From Terfezia claveryi (lineage: Eukaryota > Ascomycota > Pezizomycetes > Pezizales > Pezizaceae), in contig WHUX01000079.1 in the NCBI GenBank assembly GCA_015179025.1, positions 124,001-188,000 on the forward strand: a stretch of DNA of 64,000 bases, written 5' to 3'. The position numbers were made by a program, and so were the translations under genes. Below, piece by piece: positions 1 through 10,664 of the stretch. A model generated the notes under the pieces. The model was not told the origin of the DNA, ran no database searches, and saw only the letters and a program-made list of their open reading frames with translations. Position 1 is the stretch's first letter. Each line of letters starts with the position of its first letter.

Positions 1-295
1 CGCCTGGATAGATCGTCACTTTTCATATTATCGAGATTTATATCATATTCTCACTCACTTCGCTCGCTCGTTCCTTTCTTCATTTCAACGGAAACCTTCT
101 GGTTGCTGAGATCGTCCAAGCGGCTCGTCCTGCACCGTGGTGAAGATAGCACCTAACAGTGACGCTCAGCGCTACGATGCGGTCAATTGTCCCCTCTGAC
201 TTTTGGATAACGGCTTAAGTCATTGGAACTAGGGAATGTACAATTAGAAAAGGCATAGACCATGCAGAGAACTATTGAAACCACCTTTCCTCCAC

Positions 296-381
296 ACATC
301 CACCCGGTCTCTGGCAGCCCCTGCTGGGACCGCATATGAGTAATAGTATTAAAAAAAATAAAAAATAAAAAATAAAAAAAC
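296..381 (+). repeat. solo 3' tail of a Tad-like LINE
   Basis: A short GC-rich block (CACCCGG, CTGGGACCGCATATGAGTA) runs into an A-rich tail of AAAAAT units. The same block ends the longer LINE copies at 7240 and 61193 (there on the minus strand) and recurs at 6536, 16625 and 25107. I read it as a severely 5'-truncated LINE copy. It lies only a few bases beyond the stop codon of the TPR-CHAT gene, so it probably forms part of that gene's 3' UTR or terminator region. Confidence 0.6.
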
Positions 382-383
382 TG

Positions 384-3300
384 TTAAGCTCCAAAGTGAA
401 TGAATGGTGCCCAATACATTGGTCGTAAAGGTTTCTGATTCATCAACCCCATAATCGCCGTGTGGTAAGATACGGCCACATTATCCGTCACCCTGAGCGT
501 GGAATAGAAATCCGCTCCCATCTTCGAACAAGCCTTATCTTCTGATAACCATAATGTCCCAATGACATGCACAAACCCAGCAATATGAAAGGAGCTCACG
601 ATGTGAGTTACTTCATCAACCAGCTTTGAGGAAGGACTGTTAGCCGTACTGCACGCTGAGAGATAGGCTATCCTGGCTGCCGGTAACTTGAGTGATACAA
701 TGTCTTTGACACGGAGCTTGTCAACCTCTTCTGTCGTGCCATTCGAGATGGATTCCTTAAGAAGCAAAAGATGACTGTCTGCAGGATTGATTGAAGAAAC
801 TCCATGGCAAGCAAAATGTGCAATAGTATAATGTGGAAGTAGTTGAAGAACACGTTCAGAAGTTGGTCTTTCAAGCGTTTCCATTCTAATGAAATCCTGA
901 AGGCTGCGTTTAATCTCATCCGCCTCTTTAGTAACACCACTCAAAGTGCTTTTCCCTGGTGTTGTTGGCATGGTTACTATTAGCATTGACGCATTCGGCT
1001 GACATTGTAATTGTCGAGATCGTGAATATTGAAGTGCCCTGAAAGTCGATGTGTATGATGGAAGGCAATACTGAAGGGTTGCCATCTGGATGCGCCCTTT
1101 TCTAAATTTCGCAGCTGCATGTATCGGTGCCTTTGCCATAAGGCCTACTCCAATCCACCAGATCCGAGGCAAGGGGTCAATTACCTTGCCAGTCGCTCCG
1201 ACATAAAAACCAAGCTCCTTTAGCACCGGTTGTACAGCTGCCTTCCATAGCCATTCCAGTAGCTCTCTCATCACTTTGTTGTCACCTTCATCGCTTGTGC
1301 TAAAGTATTTAAGAACGGAATCTTGTGAAAGGTGTGGCAAAGTAATGCTCTTCACTTCTGCTTTCGTAACAAGGATGGCATCGCTCCGAAGCTCTGTGAC
1401 GTTGAGCACTACAATTGGTCCTTCCTGGGCTGCTGACAAGAAATACTCCCCGGATTCTGCACGTAAGAAATTTTTGAATTGAGGTTTCTGACGAATTTGA
1501 AGGAGTATATTATCAAGATCTTGTGCAACCTTACTTCTCTTGCGGATTGTAGATTGCTGGACCTGTAGGAGTTGATTCGTTGACATATTAGAGGATTTAT
1601 GAGAAGGGAAGGGTGAGTCGAGTTCCTGGCGCAAAGAATTAAATTCTTCAGCCAACATTCGATGATCTTCCATCAGTTCCGATATATCACTCCGGTAATC
1701 AAGAAGCTGGCCATTTGTAATAGTGCGACTTAACTCTAATAACCGTAATGCCTCCAATGGAGCCTCTCTAGCTTCCAAGGATACAGCAGCAGCGAGGGAA
1801 GCCAGACCGCTCAGTTGTCCGAGAATATGTTGCTGGTCTTCTCGCTCTAATGACCTCGAAGTGGCAAGGGGCAGTAGGTGAATAGAATTGCGTAAGAGTG
1901 AGCAAGCCCTTGTAATTGACAAATCCTCGACCAAAGGGCTAAAAACCAGAATTTTTGCAGCAGTTGAAGCCGCTTGAATTCGTGTCAATATCGGGGCAGT
2001 GACGATACCCCAGGAGGCAAGGTGTGCAGCAAGAGCTGCCTTTAAATCTGGCAGATTGCGACTTCTGGTATATCGGCTGCTCAAACGGTTCCCAAGATTC
2101 TTCAGCAATCCTGCTCGGTCAGGGTGATCCTCTCGCATCGCATCCACTGCTACCTCTGCCTTCTCGATGGCTGCCTCCAAATCCTGCAAATTTCCAGTTC
2201 GTTTATATCGGCTATTAAAACAGTTCGCAAGGTTATTCAACTGTCCCGCTCGGCTAGGGTGATCTTCTGGTGTTGCCTCCACTGCTGCCTCTGATTGGGC
2301 GATGGCGGCCTCCAAATCCTGAGGATTTCCAGTGCATTCATATAGGCTCATCAAATAGACCCCAAGATTACCAAAAAGTCCTGCTCGGCTAGGGTGATCA
2401 TCTGGTGTTGCCTTTAGTGCCATCTCTGATTTAGCAATGGCGGTCTCTAAGTCCTGCAGATGTCTAGTTCGTTCATATCGGCTGTTCAAATGGCTCCCAA
2501 GATTCTTCAACTGTATTGCTCGGTCAGGGTGATCCTGTGGCGTTTCTTCTACTGCTGTTTCTGTTCTCACAATAGCGGCCTCCAAGTCCAGAAGATTTCC
2601 AGTTCGCTCATATCGTCTACCCAAATAATGTCCTAGATTGTTCCATCGTGCTGCTCGGTCAGTGTGCCCGACTGGTGTTGCCTCCACTGCTGCCTCTGAC
2701 TTAGCAATAGCGTCCTCCAGGTCAGCCAGATTTCCAGTGCATTCATATCGGCTGCTTAAATGGCTACCAAGATTGCTCAAGCGCCCTGCTCGGTCATGGT
2801 CACCATCTAGTGTTGCTTCCACTGCCGCCTCTGATTTGGTGATGGCGGCCCCCAAGTCCTCCAGATTTCCCGTGCGTTCATATCGCCTGCTCAAATGGCT
2901 CCCAAGGTTATTCAAAATTCCTGCTCGACTACTGTCGCCGTCTGGAATTGCTTCCAGTGCTGCCTCCGATTGGGCGATGGCGGTATCCAAGTCCCGCATA
3001 TTTCCTGTGCGTTCATATCGGCTGCTCAAATAGCTCCCAAGGTTATTCAACATTGCTGCTCGTCTAGGGTCGCCGTCTGCAATTGCTTCCAGTGCTGCCT
3101 CAGATCTGGCTATGGCGGTATCCAAGTCCTGCATATTTCCAGTACGTTCATATCGGCTGCTCAAATAGCTCCCAAGGTTATTCAACATTCCTGCTAGACT
3201 AGGGTCGCCTTCTGGAATTGCTTCCAGTGCTGCCTCCGATTGGGCTATGGCGGCCTCTAAGTCCTTCAGGTTTCCACTGCGTTTGTATCGGCTGCCCAAG

Positions 3301-4760
3301 TAGTCGCCAAGATCATTCAACATTCCTGCTCGGTCAGTATGACCCTGTGGAGTTCCCTCCACTGCTGCCTCAGTTTGGGTGATGGCGGCATTCAAGTCCA
3401 GCAGATTTCCAGTTCGTTTATATCGCCTGCTCAAATGGCTCCCAAGGCTGTGCTGTTGAGCTGCTCGGTCAGGGTGACCCTCTAGTATTGCGTCTACTGA
3501 CGCCCATAATGTATTAATGGCCGTCTCCAAGTGCGCCAGCTTTCTAGTTCGCTCATATCGGCTGCTCAAATGCCTCCCAAGATTTTTCAACCATCTTGCT
3601 CGGTCTGGTTGACCCTCTGGTACTGCCATCACTGCGGCCTCTGATCTAGAAATGGCAGCCTCCAAGTCCTCTAAATTTCCAGTTCGTTCGTATCGCATGC
3701 TAAAATAGATCCCAAGATTACTCAATCGAGGTGCTCTATCAGGGTGACCATATGGTGTTGCCTTAACTGCCGCCTCTGATCTAGCTATGGCGGCCTCCAA
3801 GTCCTCCATATTTCCAGTTTGTTCATATCGACTTTTCAAATGGATCCCAAGGTTGCTCAACCAAATTGCTCGATCAGGGTGCTCTTCTGGTGTTGGTGTT
3901 GTGTTCACTGCTACCTCTGAGCTACCAATTGCAGCCTCCAGATCCTGCAGCTGTCCAGTTCGTTCATATCGACGGCTCAAATGCATCCCAAGATTGTTTG
4001 ACCATCCTGTTCGGTCAGGGTGACCCTCTGGTGCTGCCTCCACAGCCGCACGTGAGCTAGCAATGGCGGCGTCCAAGTCCTCCAGATTTCCAGTTCGTTC
4101 ATACCGCCTGCTCAAGGAGATCCCAAGATTGCTCCACCGAGCTGCTCGGTTAGGGTCATCGCCTGGTGTTGCTTCCAGTGCTGCCTCCGATTGAGCAATG
4201 GAGGCCTCTAAGTCCTGTAGGTTTCTAGCCTGTTCATATCGATGCCCCAAATGATTCCCAAGATTTTCCAACCATGTTGTTCGGTCTGGATCATCCACTG
4301 GTGTTGCTTTTACTGCTGCTTCTGATAGGGCAATGGCGGCATTCAGGTCGTCCATATTTCCAGTTCGTTCATTTCGCCTTCCCAAATGGCGTCCATAATT
4401 ATTCAACAGCTCTGCTCTAGCAGGATGGCCTTCTGGTGTTGCCTCAACTGCTGCCACTGAGCTCGCAATGGCGGCCTCCAGGTCCTGCAAATTTCCAGTT
4501 CGTTCATACCGCATGCCCATACACATCTCAAGGATGCCCAACATGAAAGCTCGGTCAGGGTGACCCTCGAGGGTCATCCCCACTGCTGCTTCTAATACAG
4601 TAACAGCTGCCTCTAAGTCCTGCAAATCTCCAGTTCCTTCATATTGGCTGATCAAATCAACTCCAAGATTGGCTAACCAGGCTGCTCGGTCAGGGCAACC
4701 CTCTGATGTAGCCTCCACTGTTGCCTCTGACCGGGCGATGGCGGCCTCTATCGCTTCCAT
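384..4760 (-). CDS. TPR-CHAT protein, 20 tandem TPR-like repeats plus CHAT protease-like domain
   Basis: Single open frame of 1458 codons from ATG at 4760 to TAA at 384. Residues 1 to about 909 are twenty tandem 45-residue TPR-type units, each with a core like NLGxxLSxRYERTGNLxDLEAAI. A linker of helices and a coiled stretch follows. The C-terminal part is a CHAT (caspase-like, peptidase clan CD) domain: the candidate catalytic His1319 lies in HFACHG and Cys1370 in LSACST. In known families CHAT proteases are activated by sensor domains and cut partner proteins, often in cell-death or defence systems. Substrate and trigger are not visible here. There is no NB-ARC domain, signal peptide or membrane segment, so the protein is probably cytosolic. 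Both catalytic residues are present and the frame is unbroken, which argues for a functional gene. Assignment to TPR-CHAT is firm; the biological role is inference. Confidence 0.9.
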   Translation of the reverse strand: MEAIEAAIARSEATVEATSEGCPDRAAWLANLGVDLISQYEGTGDLQDLEAAVTVLEAAVGMTLEGHPDRAFMLGILEMCMGMRYERTGNLQDLEAAIASSVAAVEATPEGHPARAELLNNYGRHLGRRNERTGNMDDLNAAIALSEAAVKATPVDDPDRTTWLENLGNHLGHRYEQARNLQDLEASIAQSEAALEATPGDDPNRAARWSNLGISLSRRYERTGNLEDLDAAIASSRAAVEAAPEGHPDRTGWSNNLGMHLSRRYERTGQLQDLEAAIGSSEVAVNTTPTPEEHPDRAIWLSNLGIHLKSRYEQTGNMEDLEAAIARSEAAVKATPYGHPDRAPRLSNLGIYFSMRYERTGNLEDLEAAISRSEAAVMAVPEGQPDRARWLKNLGRHLSSRYERTRKLAHLETAINTLWASVDAILEGHPDRAAQQHSLGSHLSRRYKRTGNLLDLNAAITQTEAAVEGTPQGHTDRAGMLNDLGDYLGSRYKRSGNLKDLEAAIAQSEAALEAIPEGDPSLAGMLNNLGSYLSSRYERTGNMQDLDTAIARSEAALEAIADGDPRRAAMLNNLGSYLSSRYERTGNMRDLDTAIAQSEAALEAIPDGDSSRAGILNNLGSHLSRRYERTGNLEDLGAAITKSEAAVEATLDGDHDRAGRLSNLGSHLSSRYECTGNLADLEDAIAKSEAAVEATPVGHTDRAARWNNLGHYLGRRYERTGNLLDLEAAIVRTETAVEETPQDHPDRAIQLKNLGSHLNSRYERTRHLQDLETAIAKSEMALKATPDDHPSRAGLFGNLGVYLMSLYECTGNPQDLEAAIAQSEAAVEATPEDHPSRAGQLNNLANCFNSRYKRTGNLQDLEAAIEKAEVAVDAMREDHPDRAGLLKNLGNRLSSRYTRSRNLPDLKAALAAHLASWGIVTAPILTRIQAASTAAKILVFSPLVEDLSITRACSLLRNSIHLLPLATSRSLEREDQQHILGQLSGLASLAAAVSLEAREAPLEALRLLELSRTITNGQLLDYRSDISELMEDHRMLAEEFNSLRQELDSPFPSHKSSNMSTNQLLQVQQSTIRKRSKVAQDLDNILLQIRQKPQFKNFLRAESGEYFLSAAQEGPIVVLNVTELRSDAILVTKAEVKSITLPHLSQDSVLKYFSTSDEGDNKVMRELLEWLWKAAVQPVLKELGFYVGATGKVIDPLPRIWWIGVGLMAKAPIHAAAKFRKGRIQMATLQYCLPSYTSTFRALQYSRSRQLQCQPNASMLIVTMPTTPGKSTLSGVTKEADEIKRSLQDFIRMETLERPTSERVLQLLPHYTIAHFACHGVSSINPADSHLLLLKESISNGTTEEVDKLRVKDIVSLKLPAARIAYLSACSTANSPSSKLVDEVTHIVSSFHIAGFVHVIGTLWLSEDKACSKMGADFYSTLRVTDNVAVSYHTAIMGLMNQKPLRPMYWAPFIHFGA
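2034..4760. repeat. coding tandem repeat, 20 x ~135 bp
   Basis: The TPR part of the gene is a DNA-level tandem repeat with a 135-bp period (one unit has two extra codons, TPTPEEHP in place of TPEGHP). Units 12-14 (about 2844-3248) are almost identical to one another in protein, while outer units differ more. That points to recent duplication or gene conversion in the middle of the array. Such arrays commonly change copy number between strains and are prone to assembly collapse. Confidence 0.9.
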
Positions 4761-6535
4761 CGTCTCACGCCTTATACTCTTTTATTCAGGTACTTCAAAC
4801 ATTAGATTTAGTCATAGATCCTGTACGATATTCGATGGTTCAGGATTATGGATACCTACTGATAAATGAAATCCCCTTGTTTCCCCTGTACCGGAAGTAA
4901 TATATTCTCTCCAATGTCTTCCGAGCCCTACACAATGTCACTAGTTAGCTAGGTAAAATTAAATTAGAAATATATTAAGATCTTTAATATAAGATCTATA
5001 TACTTCGCTACGCGATAAATCCACGCACGATGGGATCCGGAAGATCGCCAAGAAGAATTGTTGTATCTTTTAGATGAAGCACTCACGTCTACGTACTGTA
5101 GTTAATAGGCGATGTGATACCCAAAACAGCGATCTGCAACCAGACTTCTTTTATATCTTTGGCGGAAATGCCAGTACACCTATTGTAATCTCGCGTACAA
5201 CCCAATCTGGTTTCCGTGCTCTGAGCCTGGTTTCGGCGGTCTGCCGTCCTCTGACCAGAACGCAATGGATTAGGTAGTCGGCGTCTGATTATAAAACTAG
5301 TGGCGTATGGTGTCGCTACACCGGAGAAATTATTCCGACAGTGTAGAGTTGTGAGAATGAGAGAGCAATAACTACTTGAAATAGCCACGTAAACGTGCCT
5401 TGGAATCTATCCAGACATACCAAGTATATTTACCAAACCACAAACAACGTTAGTAATGACTAAGGTTTACGCTAGTCTGGTTGGGTTTACGCTAACGTAA
5501 ACTCGGAAGGCGCTCAAGTAGAACACGCTAAAAGTCACACTTCTATATCTTACAAAAGAGAAGCAGATAGGGGTTCGTCATGACGAGTTATCTATTATAC
5601 GGAGTACATAGGCTACGATTATTCCTCCAATGTTCGCTCAACTATAAGAGTAATTTAATTCATGCCCACTCGATCCATTACTTCTACAACATATACTAGA
5701 GGTGGTCACTTGTTATCTCTACGAGAAGCTTGTGCCAACCAGACTAACTTGTTAATCACAGTTTTCTTACAATTTAGGGTTAGTTCAAGGGTGCCAAGGC
5801 GCTTCGTTATTGCAATTTTCATATTGCAATTAAGAAGTGACCACCACTACTTTTTGGCTGTAATCACTCCATAGTTCTCACAATGGAAGTACATGAAAAT
5901 TCACCCAACCTCAGCCTAAAACATACCGACACTTACATACCTGTAACATCATTACATTATCGGAGGAATAGGGATCTGGACGCTTGTTCTGTTTGTTTAC
6001 GGTGTGGGAGCGTCGGAATCAAGAAGGTAATTTACTAGTCAAGGAAAACGCGAGTGCCTTTGTTCACTATAAAAGTTATCGTGTCCAAAGGAATAGCAGT
6101 TTTTATGCGAAGAGTAAGGAAGCAATCCTTGGGAATCTTCTGGCACGCTCTCTTAAGCAATGAAGTTTTAGCAATATATTACCCTTTCACAAAATAGTCA
6201 CTGAACGGGAAACACTCGTAACAGCTCAATTGGCTCAGCATACACGAGTCCATTATATCAATCAGTTATCTGACACCTGGGTTAAGAAGCCAGGCGAAGC
6301 AGGGTCCTGCTTCTTTACTCCATTGTTGGATATTTTATCTTAAATTATCCTGATCTCTGTAAACTCAAGCTACAGTAGCTAACAAAGCATTTCGTACCCT
6401 GCATAGAGATGTTCTGCAGCCATACGGAGTACAAAATTCTCCAATATGCAGTGTTCAGGCCCTGGCTTGAATACAAAACTTTTGCTACCCATACGGAGTA
6501 CAAGTATACCGCTAACATCCATCCATTGCATTGTG
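4761..6535. other. intergenic, TPR-CHAT upstream region
   Basis: No convincing gene. It holds the 5' flank of the TPR-CHAT gene, a hairpin GTTTACG-CTAA-CGTAAAC at 5485-5502, a pair of opposed TAGTCTGGTT motifs at 5473 and 5745, three ACGGAGTAC motifs (near 5599, 6424 and 6492) and an 8-bp inverted repeat GAAGCAGG/CCTGCTTC at 6296-6313. Small ORFs here have no recognisable domain. Confidence 0.5.
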
Positions 6536-6632
6536 GTACATAGGTGCTGGACCTGGCAGATTAACTTGCCTCATCCTGAATCCACCGGGTGGCTCCTCAT
6601 GGTTCCCTTACTAGGACCGAATTAGCCGGACT
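6536..6632 (+). repeat. LINE 3' tail fragment
   Basis: The block CTGGCAGATTAACTTGCC, followed by CCTGAATCCACC and GGTGGCTCCTCATGG, is the same 3' UTR sequence found before the A tails at 296-381 and 25107-25254. Here it stops at GACCGAATTAG without an A tail. It lies just upstream of the plus-strand LINE RT fragment and is probably a separate decayed copy. Confidence 0.5.
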
Positions 6633-6830
6633 AAGTGCTGGAAGCCGATCAATCTCTGGGGGAGAAGGTAGTGGCATATAGGCTTCAGAGGTCCGGGCTC
6701 CTACATAAACACCGATTCGGATCGATTAGAGGACGTTCAGTGACCGAGGCCGCTTTACGGACAGTGACGTCCTGACCAGAGCCCAGAGGTGTCTGGCATC
6801 GGAGGGGGCAGTAGGGTAGGCATTCTGGGG

Positions 6831-6838
6831 TATAAAAG
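6831..6838 (+). promoter_or_regulatory. TATA-like box ahead of the LINE fragment
   Basis: TATAAAAG stands in a GC-rich stretch a few tens of bases before recognisable LINE reverse-transcriptase sequence. It could be an old internal or host promoter element. No transcript evidence can be drawn from sequence alone. Confidence 0.25.
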
Positions 6839-6849
6839 AGGGCTTCTAG

Positions 6850-8540
6850 AACGTCAGGATGGAGGACGTAATTAGAGAGCCAGAGAAATCAGAGGAGGGG
6901 AGGAGGTGGATTCCTTGGATGAGAGGGAGTTCGAGCTAAAATGGGACGGCAGGGTCCGGGGTAGAGGAAGGACCAACCCAGGGGCACCCCAAGGCTCCCA
7001 GCTATCATCCGTTATTTTCTTGATTTAGATGGCGCCGATAATCAGGTAGATGGAAGGGGAGATTAGAAAAGTGATGCCCTTCGACAATGAACTCCCCTGG
7101 TATGTAGATGACTTACACCTCAGAACGGGGGAACAGCAAAGGACATGGACATGGGCCTAGCCTTGGCTAGAGCAGATGAGGTGGTCCACAGAGTAGCAGA
7201 GGAATGCCACCTACCGCTCGAGGACTCGAAGCACGGGGATCTTTTTTTTTTTTTTTTTTTTTTTTTCAATACTTGGTACTCCTATGCGGCCCTATCAGGG
7301 GGGCCATGAGGAGGCACCCAGAAACTAGGGTGGATTCAAGGGCGAGGCAAGTTAGTCTGCCAGACCTGCGCAGACTAAATACACATAACTACTGACACTG
7401 GACGAGGCCCCATACTGTCATTAACGGACGAACCGATGACCCGGAAGGCCTGACTGGCCCTCGGCCTGACTCTAACTGAAATAAATAAAAAACCCATGAA
7501 ACTGAACTTGAACTCGTGGAAGGTGAGAAGTAATTAGACTCGTGAAACTGGACTTGAACTAGTGGAAGTCTCCTCCCCTCGAAAACAAAAGGAACTCATG
7601 AAAACTTGATGCTGAGCCGACTAGGTGAGCTCGTGATATAATAACTTGAAGAAGGCCTCCGTGGCCTCATGGGTCTCTTCCCCTTCTTTTCTCCATTCTG
7701 GCTTGTCGAGCTCCTCCCACTGCGCTTTTCCCCCATGGCCCAGTAAGGCCCTCCGGTAATGGTCGAAGCATGGGCAGTCGAAGGTGATGTGTTCTCCTGA
7801 CTCCGTGGGGTGACCGCATGCGCAGCTCTCCGACTCCGCCTTGCCGATATGGTGAAGCCAGCTTTTTTGGGGGGGCCCTGTTCGTCCGTAGCCAGGTGAA
7901 GGCTGACAGGGCATGGCGGTCCCAGTCGACCCGGCACGGGGAGCTAGTCCTGAGGAAAAAGAGGAGGAGAAAGAAAGTGGGTCAAGTGGGTGGGTATCAT
8001 TATGGATGAGAGCTAGACCTTCAAGGAGCACTGGAAGAGCCGGATTGAGAGGCTCGAATAATGCTTGGGCAAGTTTAAATGGGCTGGGGAACTCCAACTG
8101 GGGTATAAGCGCAAACAGCTGGGTTGCAGCCTATACTGGGATGATAAGGGCGGCTACATTGTTGGGGTCCGAACTGGGTTGGAGGGGCCAAAAAGACTGG
8201 GTAGAGGAGTTTGAGAAACTCCAATACCAAGCTCTAAAAAATATGTGAATGCAACCCACGGCTCTCGCACTGACTCGCAGGGAATTGGTTAGCCAAATCA
8301 CAGGAGTGAAGTCACCCAGGATGGCCCTGGATGCGGCTCAAGCCAAGCTGATTGGGAAAATGATGCGGGATCCCAGTGGACTGGGAGACCTGTCGCTAGG
8401 GGACGGAAGAGAGGGAGGACGGTAGTGCATGGGATTACTTCGGAGAACCCTTCCACTTGTCAGATGGCTTTACCTTAATCATGTCAGCCATCGGCAGCAA
8501 GGCAGGGCTGCTGAAGTCTATGCCCTCCTATGAATAGTGC
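6850..8540 (+). pseudogene. degenerate Tad-like LINE reverse transcriptase, split by a nested LINE
   Basis: Two pieces of one plus-strand LINE ORF2. The left piece (about 6850-7239) shows the RT fingers and palm: EFELKWDGRVRGRG, then GAPQGSQLS, then the catalytic box WYVDDLHL near 7100. The right piece (about 7943-8540) resumes with ELVLRKKRRRK and KWVKWVGIIMDES, then GISANSWVAAYTGM, GWRGQKDW, LQYQALK and LSDGFTLIMSAIGSK, the usual order in Tad1-clade LINEs. If the intervening 703 bp (one target-site copy plus insert) are set aside, the codons join in frame as LPLEDSKHG-ELVLRKK. Several stops (two TAG codons near 7028-7050) and frameshifts (near 7155 and 8065) show it is dead. No endonuclease or ORF1 part was found. 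Confidence 0.85.
7231..7942 (-). mobile_element. nested 5'-truncated LINE (antisense) with 9-bp target-site duplication
   Basis: A minus-strand LINE 3' end of about 694 bp sits inside the RT gene of another LINE. It begins, in its own orientation, near 7933 with VDWDRHALSAFTWLRTN, continues through a CCHC knuckle (CACGHPTESGEHITFDCPC) and ends in a poly(A) tail read here as about 25 T from 7242. The target-site duplication GCACGGGGA is present at 7231-7239 and 7934-7942. A +1 frame change lies at the CCCCCC/AAAAAA run near 7861-7878. Structure, tail and duplication fit target-primed reverse transcription. Confidence 0.9.
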
Positions 8541-10664
8541 TACCTCCATTACGAAGCAGGACAAAACTAACTGAGTTTGGCACAATTTCAAATACTGATT
8601 GACTGCTCCAATGCTCTAAGTGAACCTTCAGTGCACAGAAACATCGACATCACTGTCAACATGCCGCGATGTAGGTCGTTGCTGAACTACATTTCTATAT
8701 TTGGGTGATTATAGAATTGCTCATACGGGATCTGAAGGATCTTCTTATAGATGAGACATCTGCTGGAGGAGCTTCTGCACCTTTATAGAAAAATGCCAGC
8801 ACGCTGTTATTTGGCTGGTGCTGGAAGAGGGATATCGATTTGAGAGAACTTGATTAGGAATTATTCGGAAACTTCATTCTTCAATCTATAGTATTCAGAA
8901 TCCTAACCCCGATGTGCCCGGCAGAATCAGTGGGAAAACACCAAACCTTTGTCCATTCGATTGCGGGTGATAAGTTGGTGTTTGTTATGGGTCGTTGATG
9001 TTGTGAGATGTTGAATGATGTTGAACTGACTAGGAGGGTTTCTTGTAACAAGCTAAGTTCCATAACTCCTTCATATACCAGCCTTTTTTTCCTTTTTCAT
9101 AGATACCGGCGATCGACCTAAGGTCAAGATGGGATCCCGAAGCCTCCTTTTTAATGGTTCGACCCTATGCTTTCGGTACCAGATGCGGGTTTAGCCTCCC
9201 GAGCCTAAGAAAATAACAAATGAAACTCGCACAAGATAACTATAACCGTGTGAAACCTCCGCCGCCAGATCCCGCCCCTTAACTGAGGTTGAGGTCAGTG
9301 AAGAAAGTCTCAACCAGATGCACTATGACTTCCTTGTCCCTGTCCTTCATCTTCCGCAACCAATGCTCCCTTCATCCACCTGCTCCCATAAGCTCCGCCT
9401 CCTTCTAAGCCACTCACCGGCAATACAGGATAGGGCAACATCCTTTCCCGTTTCCGGCTCCTCCTCCTCACAAAATCTGCATTCAGAGTTCACCGTGGAT
9501 GCAAGTCTGTGTATCTAGAAATTAAGTACTAGGTTTTTCACTAATCTGAGGTTTGCTTTCGATCTGGAGGTCTTATTGGTTACATCAACGACTTCGTCCA
9601 TAGTTTACTTGGAGTAGCGTGCTAATTATTTCCAATGGTTTACAGATTTGGGACGATTCTGAACTCCGGAAGATTGTACTAAATAGACTGAAGTGGTCGA
9701 CAACTACACCAGTCTGATTTAAAGCATCCTTTAACAATTTCCAAAGCCACGAGTACTCAGTAGCAAAGCCATAAAATCTACCATTGTGGTTACGCTAATT
9801 TAGCCTTTTGCATATTGATATAGCGCCCAATAAGCGCATAATAAAAGCCTAATATATACAACAAGTATCATTTACAAGCATTAGGAAGCATAATGTATCC
9901 CAGAACCTGCTGGAATAGGAACTATCAGTGATCAGCTATTAACATACTTGTATAACCACGTATAGGGGTTGAATTGGGGCTGCGGGTCCCTTACCTATCT
10001 GCCCCGGTTTGGGAGCCATGTGTTGGGTGTCAAACTGCCGACAAGTGAGAGTCCAGTACAAGAAACAACACAACATATTACCTTGCACCCTCTGGTACTA
10101 TGAACAACCTGCGCTGCCATGGCAAACAAATGCAACCGGTCCTCGAAAGTTAGCGTGCAGAGGCTGACTTCAATTATTTAACAAAATAGAACTTAAATAT
10201 ATTCCCTGAAAACCACTGTAACGCCGCCATGCATTCTTGACAACTAGCCACCAAAGTCCTCCGCCTCCGAAGAAAAATGAAAATGAGCTTCGTTCGAACA
10301 CCAGTAGACCAAAAACCTTGGCTGATTAAGAAGAGGAGGCCTCCCAAGAAGCAGGAGCGGATGTTCACGGATCCATGAGAGGTCGAGATACAGTCTTTGG
10401 CAGATATCCGTATGCAGGCGATCATCGGAAATCATCAGGGCTATATGAAAGCAACATTGGTGCAGGTGCTCCAGATCAATCTTCAAACCTTGACCAGCTT
10501 CTGTGGTGCCCATGTTGGTAGCCCAGCAATTTTCTTTTACTTGCTTAGCAGGAATTTCTTGTTATCCTCAAGATTTTAACCTACAGCAATGCCGATGCGG
10601 ATATTAAAAGGTCCCTCCGGGTTGCTATGTTGGTGATGGTAGTACTGACGATATGGATTGTGGC
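8541..10664. other. intergenic, no supported gene
   Basis: No ORF here resembles a known protein. There is a short ATGTTGA-rich stretch near 9000-9030, and 66-89 codon ORFs at 9318-9518 (+) and 10244-10513 (-) that I cannot distinguish from chance. The 10.2-10.6 kb part is the 3' flank of the rhodopsin-like gene. Confidence 0.4.

Noticed and set aside
2024..4060. Several plus-strand ORFs opposite the TPR array
   Set aside because: They repeat with the same 135-bp period as the minus-strand TPR gene and are only its reflections.
2034..4760. CRISPR-like reading of the regular repeats
   Set aside because: Repeats are coding, contiguous and diverged without spacers; the source is a fungus.
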